From assembly GCA_036660175.1 (NCBI GenBank), contig JAVXBD010000040.1:1-11989 (forward strand): a stretch of DNA of 11,989 bases. The letters run 5' to 3'. The translations under genes were made by a program, and so were the position numbers. This document shows positions 5,431 through 11,989 of the stretch, piece by piece. Under the pieces are notes generated by a model. That model saw only the letters and a program-made list of their open reading frames with translations, had not been told where the DNA came from and ran no database searches. This DNA comes from Christensenella sp036660175. Its GTDB lineage: Bacteria > Bacillota > Clostridia > Christensenellales > Christensenellaceae. Each line of letters opens with the position of its first letter. The first letter of the stretch is position 1.

Positions 5431-6579
5431 ATGAAAATTAGGCAGTCTATTCAAGAATACGAAAAAGAAATCAAGGAGATACGTCAGGATTTACATAAAA
5501 TTCCAGAGTATTCATTTGAGGAGTATCAGACTTCAGAATATTTGATGAATTATTTGCAGAAATTGCATCCTGATTCTTTGAAGACGGTTGCAAAAACTGG
5601 AATTAAAGCCGTTTTCATGTCGAAAAATGCAAAAAAGACAATTGGGATACGTGCAGATATAGATGCATTGCCTATTGATGAAAAAAACAAGGATTGCGTG
5701 TTTTGCTCTAAGAACAGCGGAATGATGCATGCCTGCGGACATGATGGACACATGGCAATTGCGCTGATATGTGCAAAAATCATTAGTAAAGCCAAGAATC
5801 GTTTAAAAAACAACTATGTATTTTTGTTTCAGCCTGCGGAGGAAACTGATGGCGGTGCCAGACCGATGATTCAGGCAGGCGCACTTGAGAATCCAAAGAT
5901 TGATGAGATTTATGGGCTGCATTTGTGGCCATACATTAAGAGTGGGAAAGTCGGACTTGCAAAAGGTGCGATAATGGCACATATGTGCGATTTGAATATT
6001 GAAATCATAGGAAAAGGAAGCCATGGTGCAAAGCCACATCAAGGAAAAGATGCACTGGTGGCAGCAGCACAATTGATTGGTTCAATACAGACCATCATTT
6101 CGAGAAACTTAGATCCCTATAAAATGGCAGTTATTACCATTGGCAAAATAACAGGCGGAGAAACAAGAAATGTGATTTGTGAACAGGTTCATTTAGAAGG
6201 AACAATCCGTACATTTGACGAAGATGTCACCAAAATGATTAAAACAAAACTTGATGATATGCTGCGTGGAATTGAAAAAATGTTTGAGGTGACTTGCAAA
6301 TTTACAGAGTCGATGGTTTATAATGCAGTTGTGAATGATGAAGAGTTGTATGAGTCTGCAAAATTAAAATTTTCAAATGATGAGTATGTTGATTTTGAAC
6401 CCGTGATGATTTCTGAAGATTTTTCAGAATATCAGCTAGAAACAAAAGGATTTTTCGCTTTTATTGGGACAGAAGACACCAATCATAAAGAACCTCTGCA
6501 TTCCAATCTGTTTCATTTTGACGAACGTGTGCTGCTTTATGGTGTTGAATATTTTTTGAGGGTTTCAGATTTTGAATAA
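5431..6579 (+). CDS. M20 (M20D-like) amidohydrolase/deacylase
   Basis: A 382-residue metal-dependent hydrolase of the M20 family, related to N-acyl-amino-acid amidohydrolases, hippurate hydrolase and N-acetyl-diaminopimelate deacetylase. It probably splits an acyl group from an amino acid in the cytoplasm; no signal peptide is seen. Metal and catalytic residues are visible: C102 and H104 in 'ACGHDGH', E137-E138 in 'QPAEE', H164 in 'GLHLWP' and H357 in 'PLHS', with SEDF at 328-331. The dimerisation lid domain spans roughly residues 185-295. The ATG follows GAGGGG by a few bases. It is the first gene of the plus-strand cluster and is divergent from the lysine riboswitch operon. That position, and the M20D identity of B. 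subtilis DapL (YkuR), make diaminopimelate deacetylation a candidate role. No tetrahydrodipicolinate acetyltransferase gene is in view, so the substrate stays open. Confidence 0.9.
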   Translation: MKIRQSIQEYEKEIKEIRQDLHKIPEYSFEEYQTSEYLMNYLQKLHPDSLKTVAKTGIKAVFMSKNAKKTIGIRADIDALPIDEKNKDCVFCSKNSGMMHACGHDGHMAIALICAKIISKAKNRLKNNYVFLFQPAEETDGGARPMIQAGALENPKIDEIYGLHLWPYIKSGKVGLAKGAIMAHMCDLNIEIIGKGSHGAKPHQGKDALVAAAQLIGSIQTIISRNLDPYKMAVITIGKITGGETRNVICEQVHLEGTIRTFDEDVTKMIKTKLDDMLRGIEKMFEVTCKFTESMVYNAVVNDEELYESAKLKFSNDEYVDFEPVMISEDFSEYQLETKGFFAFIGTEDTNHKEPLHSNLFHFDERVLLYGVEYFLRVSDFE

Positions 6580-7315
6580 TCAGTATGATTTTTTGGCAAA
6601 AGTATATGATGAATTGATGTATGACATTGATTATACGCAATGGGCAGATTACTTGCTTACTTTTTTAAAAGAACGAAAAAACATTATAGAATATGCTTGT
6701 GGAACGGGAAATATCACAACGCAGCTGGTGCGCAAGGGGTGCGAGGTGATTGCGGTCGATAGTTCAGAGCAAATGCTTGATATTGCCATGCAAAAGACAA
6801 AAAAAGCGGCACAGGATATTCGGTATGTATGCGAAGATATGTGTGAGCTAAAACTCCATAAAAAGATGCAGGCAGCGGTATGCGCATGTGATGGCATCAA
6901 TTATATTTTGACAGAAACAAATCTGGAAAGATTTTTTGAGAATGTGTTTTATAATTTGGAGGAACGGGCGGTATTTCTTTTTGATATAAGTTCTGCTTAT
7001 AAATTGAAGGAGATACTGGGCGATGAATTTTTTTATGATGATGGAGATGAGCAGACCTATTTTTGGCAAAACAGCTTTGATGAAAAAACAAAAATACTGT
7101 CGATGAACATTACGCTGTTTATCGCACAAAATACAGTTTATCAGAGATTTGATGAATGTCATACGCAGCGTGCGTGGTCAATAGAAGAAATCTTTCAGGC
7201 TTTAGAAAAAGCAGGTTTTAAAGAAATCAAAGCATATGAATTTGAAACTAAAAATAAAATCAAAGATGATACACAGCGAATACAAATTGCGGCAGTAAAA
7301 GGAGAGTATAGATGA
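6572..7315 (+). CDS. Class I SAM-dependent methyltransferase (YqeM-like)
   Basis: A 247-residue methyltransferase with a Rossmann-type SAM-binding fold. Motif I is 'EYACGTGN' (40-47), followed by the acidic 'VIAVDSSEQML' (59-69), whose D63 should contact the SAM ribose. 'CDGINYIL' (106-113) fits the motif IV position. The N-terminal 'YDFLAKVYDELM' is typical of the family that includes B. subtilis YqeM; its substrate is not known to me. The start is TTG at 6572, with GAGGG about 9 nt upstream, and it overlaps the end of the amidohydrolase gene by 8 bp. No in-frame ATG exists before the conserved N-terminal segment. The stop overlaps the hslO start (ATGA), so translation is probably coupled on both sides. 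Confidence 0.85.
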   Translation: MNNQYDFLAKVYDELMYDIDYTQWADYLLTFLKERKNIIEYACGTGNITTQLVRKGCEVIAVDSSEQMLDIAMQKTKKAAQDIRYVCEDMCELKLHKKMQAAVCACDGINYILTETNLERFFENVFYNLEERAVFLFDISSAYKLKEILGDEFFYDDGDEQTYFWQNSFDEKTKILSMNITLFIAQNTVYQRFDECHTQRAWSIEEIFQALEKAGFKEIKAYEFETKNKIKDDTQRIQIAAVKGEYR

Positions 7316-8190
7316 AAGATGTGCTGATTAAAGCAATACTAAATAACGAAGCGACGATTTGTGCCTGCGATATTTCGCATATTGCGGAGCAGGCACGTGT
7401 AAACCATGAAACCATGCCAATAGGAACGATTGCTTTGGGAAGGACATTGGCGGCGGGAACGATGATGGCATCTATGCTAAAAAATGACTGTGATAGAATG
7501 ACGCTGATGATTGATGGCGGCGGACCTACAGGGGTGATTATGGCGGTAGGGGACGCAAAACTGAATATGAAAGGTTATATTGCAAATCCTATGGTAAATA
7601 CTGTACCCAACAAAAAAGGGCAGTTTGACATTTCTGGTTCGGTTGGAACGCATGGGTTTGTGACAGTCATTAAAGATATGGGGCTAAAAGAGCCATATAT
7701 TGGTAAAACACCAGTGGCGACAGGAGAGATTGGCGAAGATATTGCACAGTATTTCTTAACTTCAGAACAGCAGCCATCTATTGTGTATGTGAATACTTGG
7801 CTGGAAACAGATATGAGCGTTGTCAATGCAGGAGGAATTATCATTCGTCCACTGCCAAATTGTACAGAGGAAACACTAAGTGCAATTGAAGATAGGATAC
7901 ACGAAATCAGTAATTATGCGATTTATATTTTATCTGATAGTGTGCAAAATGTATTGAAAAAAATATTTGCTGGTATGAAGCTTGATATTTTAAAGGAAGA
8001 AGAACCAAAATGGCTGTGTGATTGTTCAAAGGAACGTTTAGAAAAAGTCGTGATTTCGTTGGGGGAACATGAAATCAATGATATGATACAAAAAGATGAC
8101 GGAGCAGAGATTGTCTGTAGGTTTTGCAATAAGAAATATAATTTTTCAGGTGAGGAACTAAAAAACCTGCTTATTAGAGCAAAAAAATAG
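7312..8190 (+). CDS. hslO: Hsp33 redox-regulated chaperone
   Basis: Hsp33 is a cytoplasmic holdase. In reducing conditions four cysteines bind zinc and keep it inactive; oxidative unfolding stress releases zinc and activates it. The 292-residue protein has the normal length. Recognisable family segments are 'MPIGTIALGRTLAAGTMM' (35-52), 'DGGGPTG' (68-74) and 'GSVGTHGFVTVIKDMG' (109-124). The C-terminal zinc switch is C236-x-C238 and C269-x-x-C272, so all four cysteines are present. The ATG overlaps the previous stop (ATGA at 7312-7315) and has GGAGAG shortly upstream. The next gene follows 19 bp later. Confidence 0.96.
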   Translation: MKDVLIKAILNNEATICACDISHIAEQARVNHETMPIGTIALGRTLAAGTMMASMLKNDCDRMTLMIDGGGPTGVIMAVGDAKLNMKGYIANPMVNTVPNKKGQFDISGSVGTHGFVTVIKDMGLKEPYIGKTPVATGEIGEDIAQYFLTSEQQPSIVYVNTWLETDMSVVNAGGIIIRPLPNCTEETLSAIEDRIHEISNYAIYILSDSVQNVLKKIFAGMKLDILKEEEPKWLCDCSKERLEKVVISLGEHEINDMIQKDDGAEIVCRFCNKKYNFSGEELKNLLIRAKK

Positions 8191-8209
8191 AAGTATGGAG
8201 AGTGCTTGA

Positions 8210-9895
8210 GTGAAAGATAAAATTATAGAATTTGAAAGACCTGCGAGTTTTTATTATGAAATTGCTGTAAAAATGACTGATAATCTTAATTTTTTAGGTG
8301 CTTTGCCCATGATGCGAAAAGCAATCGAAAAAGATCCGGTAAATTTGTCCTATCAATTAGAGCTTGCTGAGATTTTGACAGAACTTACAAAGTACGAGGA
8401 ATCTAATAGCATTATATTTGAGATTATGGAACAGTCAAAGGATATGACGGAATGTTATTTTGGTTTGGGTTGTAATTTTATTGGCTTAAACGAATATGAA
8501 AAGGCACAGGAAAGTTTTGAAAAGTATATGGATATGGAACCAGATGGAGAATTTCGAGAAGAGATTGAAGACTTTTTAGGCTTTTTTGATGAAGCTATGG
8601 AATTTGAAAATTACTATATAGAAGATGCTGCCAATGCAGAGTTGCAAAAAAAAGCTCAGTATGGAAAACACTTGCTTGATGTTGGTAACTACCTAAAGGC
8701 AATCGAAGTTTTAGAAAAAGTAAATTATAAAAATCCAGATATGTTATACGCAAAAAACAATCTTGCACTTTCGTATTATTGTATAAAAAAAATTGATATA
8801 GCAATAGAAAAAACGCAGGAGATTCTTAGAATTGATAAAAACAACATTCATGCAAACTGTAATATGGCAGTTTTTTTATCGGAGCAGAATAAAATAGACG
8901 AAGCAAAAAAATATATTGCAAATGCAATCAAACAAAAATCGGATATGCAGGATGATTTGTATAAGATTGCCATTACACTGTGCGAGCTAAAAGAACACAA
9001 GAAAGCACTTCAATATCTATTAAATGTGCTTCATGATAGCCCGTACGATGAAAAAATTCTTTTTTATACAGCAGTTGCCTATTATAATACGGGAGAATTG
9101 AATGAGGCTATTAAATATTTGTCTGATATTGGCAAGCTTGAGGCTACAGACAGTATTTGCGTCTATTATATTGGTTATATAAAAAAAGTAATAAGCGGAA
9201 AAGAAAAATTTGAAGAAATTGGCTATTCTTATCAAGTACCACAAAAAGAAATAAAAGATAGAATTCAGTATCTAAATGAATGTATGAAACTTCCGAGTGA
9301 AGTACTTTATGAAAAATGGATAGAAGAAAAAAAATTGCGTGATATTATTATTTGGGGATTGGAGTATGGAGATGTGCTGATTAAACGTGCTGTAGCAGAG
9401 ATTGTGGGTACGTTTGGTGACAAAGATGCGGAAAAGCTTTTGAGAAGATATATTTTAAAAAGAAATCAGCCTGACGAAGCAAAAAATGAAGTATTTATTA
9501 TTTTGAAAAAAATGAAGGCTAAAGAGCCTTATGTCGCATATTTTGGCGGTAATATTGTAGAAGTAAAAGTTGGTATGATTGATTTGGAAGGTAAGGATTT
9601 TCCGAAAGATTATACGGAGATAGTTGAACTACTGTTCTCAACAATTAAGAAAAAATATGCTGATGATGTGGCCGAAAAGGCAATTACAATCTTAAATAAT
9701 TATTTGGAGAAAGAAGAAAAGTTCAAAGATTTTGGACTGGAAAAACCGCTTTATGCTGCTGCAATTACCTGTTTGGCGGTCGACAATGATGAAGAAAATG
9801 AGAACATTGCAGAGAATTACCATGTAAATATTGAACATGTGAATCAGATTATGGTAGACATTGCAGAAACAATAGATGCAGAAATTCTACAATGA
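8210..9895 (+). CDS. Tetratricopeptide repeat protein with C-terminal helical module
   Basis: A 561-residue, highly charged, cytoplasmic helical protein of unknown function. Residues about 14-330 contain TPR-like helical pairs, for example around 29-62, 80-112, 148-205, 213-240 and 250-305. Such repeats usually bind other proteins. Residues 375-435 look like HEAT-type helices ('GLEYGDVLIKRAVAEIVG'). A distinct C-terminal unit (about 465-556) contains 'YAAAITCLA' (515-523) and then 'NIAENYHVNIEHVNQIM' (532-548), which resembles a helix-turn-helix; a relation to DUF6398-type modules is only a guess. The start is GTG with GGAG 9 nt upstream; no upstream in-frame alternative has a better site. 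The stop overlaps a possible ATG of the HD gene (ATGA). There are no membrane segments. Confidence 0.82.
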   Translation: MKDKIIEFERPASFYYEIAVKMTDNLNFLGALPMMRKAIEKDPVNLSYQLELAEILTELTKYEESNSIIFEIMEQSKDMTECYFGLGCNFIGLNEYEKAQESFEKYMDMEPDGEFREEIEDFLGFFDEAMEFENYYIEDAANAELQKKAQYGKHLLDVGNYLKAIEVLEKVNYKNPDMLYAKNNLALSYYCIKKIDIAIEKTQEILRIDKNNIHANCNMAVFLSEQNKIDEAKKYIANAIKQKSDMQDDLYKIAITLCELKEHKKALQYLLNVLHDSPYDEKILFYTAVAYYNTGELNEAIKYLSDIGKLEATDSICVYYIGYIKKVISGKEKFEEIGYSYQVPQKEIKDRIQYLNECMKLPSEVLYEKWIEEKKLRDIIIWGLEYGDVLIKRAVAEIVGTFGDKDAEKLLRRYILKRNQPDEAKNEVFIILKKMKAKEPYVAYFGGNIVEVKVGMIDLEGKDFPKDYTEIVELLFSTIKKKYADDVAEKAITILNNYLEKEEKFKDFGLEKPLYAAAITCLAVDNDEENENIAENYHVNIEHVNQIMVDIAETIDAEILQ

Positions 9896-9909
9896 TAAGG
9901 GATAATGAT

Positions 9910-10590
9910 ATGGATATTAAATATGATGATATTAGAAAAAATGAAAAGATTAGAACGTTGGTTGACAAAGCAAACGAGAATTTGCAGGTTTTAGGCTATA
10001 CCGACCACGGACCTAGACATGTTGGATATGTCAGCAGGATTGCTGGGGAAATACTGGAAAAGCTGGATTATCCACAGGAACGTATAGAACTTGCAAAAAT
10101 TGCTGGGTGGACGCATGACGTGGGCAATTTGATTAATAGAAAAATGCACGCTATTTCGGGGGCGATTATGTTGTTTGATGAGCTGCAGCAAATTGGTGTG
10201 AATATTTCTGATGTATGCGATATTTGCTCTGCTGTTGGCTCGCATGACGAAGAAATAGGGCAGCCGGTAAGCGATATTTCAGCAGCACTGATTATTGCGG
10301 ATAAGGTAGATGCCTATAAAGCACGTGTGCGTATTGAACATGTTGATATGAATGACATACATGACAGAGTCAATTTGGCGATTTATGAAACAGATGTACG
10401 TGTTTCCAAAGAAAAAAATCAAATTACATTGGAACTAAAAATGAAAGATCATGCAACACCAATGGAATTTTTGCAGATTTATTTAAGCAGAATGCTGATG
10501 TGTGAAAAAAGTGCAGAATTTTTAAACTGTACTTTTAAATTAGTGATTAACGGCTTGGTGATGAACAAATTAGGAGGACAACAGATTTGA
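9910..10590 (+). CDS. HD-domain phosphohydrolase
   Basis: A metal-dependent phosphohydrolase of the HD superfamily, 226 residues with the start used here. The metal ligands are visible in order: H37 in 'GPRHVGY', H69-D70 in 'GWTHDVGN', a further H80, H112-D113 in 'GSHDEE', and D131 in 'ADKVDAYKAR'. The substrate (nucleotide or other phosphoester) cannot be told. The C-terminal 70 residues are a less conserved alpha/beta extension. The ATG at 9910 has TAAGGG 8 nt upstream (9896-9901). An in-frame ATG at 9892 overlaps the previous stop (ATGA) but lacks a Shine-Dalgarno site; it would add six residues and could be used by coupling. The stop overlaps the TTG start of the next gene. Co-translation with the TPR gene suggests a shared process, so far unknown. 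Confidence 0.85.
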   Translation: MDIKYDDIRKNEKIRTLVDKANENLQVLGYTDHGPRHVGYVSRIAGEILEKLDYPQERIELAKIAGWTHDVGNLINRKMHAISGAIMLFDELQQIGVNISDVCDICSAVGSHDEEIGQPVSDISAALIIADKVDAYKARVRIEHVDMNDIHDRVNLAIYETDVRVSKEKNQITLELKMKDHATPMEFLQIYLSRMLMCEKSAEFLNCTFKLVINGLVMNKLGGQQI

Positions 10591-11702
10591 CTTATAGATG
10601 CTATGCGTCGTGTTCCTTTGGAATCGAAGGGATTCTTGCAAATGAATTAAGAGATTTAAGATTTGAAAATGTGGCGGCACAAGATGCACGTGTGTATTTT
10701 GATGCTGATGAGATGGGAGTTGCTGTTGCCAATGTTTTTTTAAGAACAGCAGACAGAGTTTATATTATTTTAAAAGAGTTTGAGGCACGCAGCTTTGACC
10801 AACTTTTTGAGGGCGTAAAATCAATTGAGTTTGCAGATATAATGCCGTCTGATGCTCGGTTTCCTGTAGATGCAAATGCAGTGCGCTCAGAGCTTGGAAG
10901 TGTTTCGGATGTGCAGGCGATTTCAAAAAAGGCAATTGTGCGCTCCTTACAGCGTGTGTATAAAACAGAGCGCTTTGCTGAAAATGGAACGATGTTTAAT
11001 GTATATGTGAATCTTTTTAAGGATTTGGTTACAGTTGCATTAAACTCAAGCGGAGCAGGACTTAACCGCAGAGGGTATCGCTTAAAGAATGCGCAGGCAC
11101 CGCTGAAGGAAACGTTAGCAGCAGCATTGATTGATGTTTCCAGATGGCGCTCCAGAGATTTTTATGATCCGCTGTGCGGAAGTGGAACGATTGCAATTGA
11201 GGCGGCAATGATGGCGGCACATATGGCACCGGGAATCAAACGGAGATTTGATGCTCAGACCTATAATGACACATTCCGAAAAGTATTTGCTGATGCGAAA
11301 GAACTTGCAAAAAGCAAAATTGTAAAGCCACAAATGGAGATATTTGCGAGTGATATTGATAGAAACGTACTGGGGCTTGCAAAAGAACATGCGTATAATA
11401 TGGATGTTGGACAGCATATACAATTTGCACAAAAAGACGTCAAAAAATTTGAACAGCCTAATAGACCTGCAACGATTATTTCAAATCCGCCATATGCGGT
11501 GAGAATGGGAGAAGAAAAGGATATTATCAAGCTGTATCGTGAGATGGGTGATGTGTTTATACCATTAGAAGATACAATGATTTTTATTATTACTGCTGAT
11601 GATAATTTTGAAAATAGATATGGTGTGAAAGCAGACAAAAAAAGAAAACTGTATAATGGAAATATCCGCTGTACCTATTATCAATACTTTAAAAGATTTT
11701 AA
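10587..11702 (+). CDS. THUMP-domain 23S rRNA guanine-N2 methyltransferase (RlmL/YpsC-like)
   Basis: A 371-residue class I RNA methyltransferase with an N-terminal RNA-binding THUMP region (about 45-155) and a C-terminal catalytic domain. Landmarks are 'SSGAGLNRRGYR' (154-165), the SAM loop 'DPLCGSGTIAIEAA' (194-207), 'ASDIDRN' (254-260), the catalytic NPPY (300-303) typical of N2-guanine methylation, and the conserved tail 'KKRKLYNGNIRC' (351-362). It corresponds to the RlmL half of E. coli RlmKL and to B. subtilis YpsC, which act on large-subunit rRNA. The exact target base is inferred from the family. The start is TTG, placed 9 nt after a perfect AGGAGG (10572-10577) and overlapping the HD gene stop (TTGA). 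It is the last gene of the cluster. Confidence 0.92.
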   Translation: MTYRCYASCSFGIEGILANELRDLRFENVAAQDARVYFDADEMGVAVANVFLRTADRVYIILKEFEARSFDQLFEGVKSIEFADIMPSDARFPVDANAVRSELGSVSDVQAISKKAIVRSLQRVYKTERFAENGTMFNVYVNLFKDLVTVALNSSGAGLNRRGYRLKNAQAPLKETLAAALIDVSRWRSRDFYDPLCGSGTIAIEAAMMAAHMAPGIKRRFDAQTYNDTFRKVFADAKELAKSKIVKPQMEIFASDIDRNVLGLAKEHAYNMDVGQHIQFAQKDVKKFEQPNRPATIISNPPYAVRMGEEKDIIKLYREMGDVFIPLEDTMIFIITADDNFENRYGVKADKKRKLYNGNIRCTYYQYFKRF

Positions 11703-11706
11703 AACT

Positions 11707-11732
11707 GCGTCATATGCTGTGCTGCATATCGC
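11707..11732 (+). terminator. Possible terminator hairpin after the methyltransferase gene
   Basis: ATATGC and GCATAT form a perfect 6-bp stem with a TGTGCT loop (11712-11729). It can be extended by GCG/CGC across a 2-nt bulge. It begins 5 nt after the stop codon. The following TTAAAATACTG is only a weak U-tract, so termination may be inefficient or Rho-assisted. Confidence 0.45.
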
Positions 11733-11989
11733 TTAAAATACTGTATCAATCAGAAAAAAACTTGGTATATGTGCTTTTAATTGTTCCAACAAATCAAAGT
11801 TAATTCTCTTAACTGCTATGCGAGTGGCGTTTGACGCTTTTATTTACTGTGTATGGAAGTTTTTCAAGATAAAGCCAGCAGCGAACTGATTTGGCTGGAG
11901 GGTGATGTGTTATACACTTTTGTATGAGAACATCTATATGTTAAAATAAACCAACGAATAAGGTAACAAGTATAAAAATGAGATGTGTA
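11733..11989. other. Intergenic region with small inverted repeats, no gene seen
   Basis: No convincing ORF, tRNA or riboswitch was recognised here. Short dyads are present: TTGTT/AACAA (11781-11792), AGTTAA/TTAACT with a 5-nt loop (11798-11814) and GTGT/ACAC (11907-11917). A possible start codon at 11978 lacks a well-placed Shine-Dalgarno site and has only four codons before the window ends. Confidence 0.5.

Noticed and set aside
9892..9909. Upstream ATG for the HD-domain gene
   Set aside because: It overlaps the TPR stop but has no Shine-Dalgarno site, while the ATG at 9910 has TAAGGG 8 nt away. It is kept as a possible coupled start, not the main call.
11818..11889. Short ORF of 23 codons in the right intergenic region
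   Set aside because: There is no Shine-Dalgarno site, it is very short, and the peptide resembles nothing known.
11978..11989. Possible start of another gene at the right edge
   Set aside because: Only four codons are visible and the nearest AAGG lies about 15 nt away, too far to support a start.
11703..11989. T-box or other riboswitch in the right intergenic region
   Set aside because: I searched by eye for the T-box antiterminator core and common aptamer motifs and found none.
1..11989. tRNA, rRNA, CRISPR array, transposase or insertion sequence
   Set aside because: No direct-repeat array, cloverleaf, transposase motif or terminal inverted repeats were seen in the window.

Overview
The window looks like chromosomal DNA from a low-GC Gram-positive anaerobe, most likely class Clostridia. 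The base composition is AT-rich, Shine-Dalgarno sites of the AGGAGG type precede nearly every gene, GTG and TTG starts are common, and a lysine (L-box) riboswitch of the Bacillus/Clostridium style is present. No genus can be named from the sequence alone.

Layout. (1) 1-440: short tightly packed plus-strand ORFs at the left edge, unidentified. They meet the next operon convergently. (2) 5348 down to 471, minus strand: a lysine/diaminopimelate operon. It has a strong promoter (TTTACA-17-TATAAT), a lysine riboswitch with an intrinsic terminator, then asd, dapA, a dapB whose product carries a C-terminal aspartokinase-like pair of ACT domains, and a FAD-dependent oxidoreductase with a four-cysteine cluster. 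(3) 5341-5430: a divergent promoter region with two inverted repeats. (4) 5431-11702, plus strand: a six-gene run, almost all overlapping or nearly so. The order is M20-family amidohydrolase, class I methyltransferase, Hsp33 (hslO), a large TPR protein, an HD-domain phosphohydrolase and a THUMP/NPPY RNA methyltransferase. (5) 11703-11989: non-coding DNA holding several small inverted repeats.

How the genes work together. Asd makes aspartate semialdehyde, DapA condenses it with pyruvate, and DapB reduces the product to tetrahydrodipicolinate, the precursor of diaminopimelate and lysine. Lysine should switch the operon off at transcription through the riboswitch. The ACT tail on DapB suggests a second, protein-level control (inference). 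The M20 enzyme starts 407 bp from asd in the opposite direction and could be a diaminopimelate-pathway deacylase, but this is not proven. The remaining plus-strand genes look like housekeeping functions: redox-regulated protein folding, RNA methylation and nucleotide or phosphate hydrolysis.

The most unusual item is the DapB-ACT-ACT fusion. Within it lies a possible internal start that could release the ACT pair as a separate 157-residue polypeptide, reminiscent of the internally started beta subunit of Bacillus subtilis aspartokinase II.
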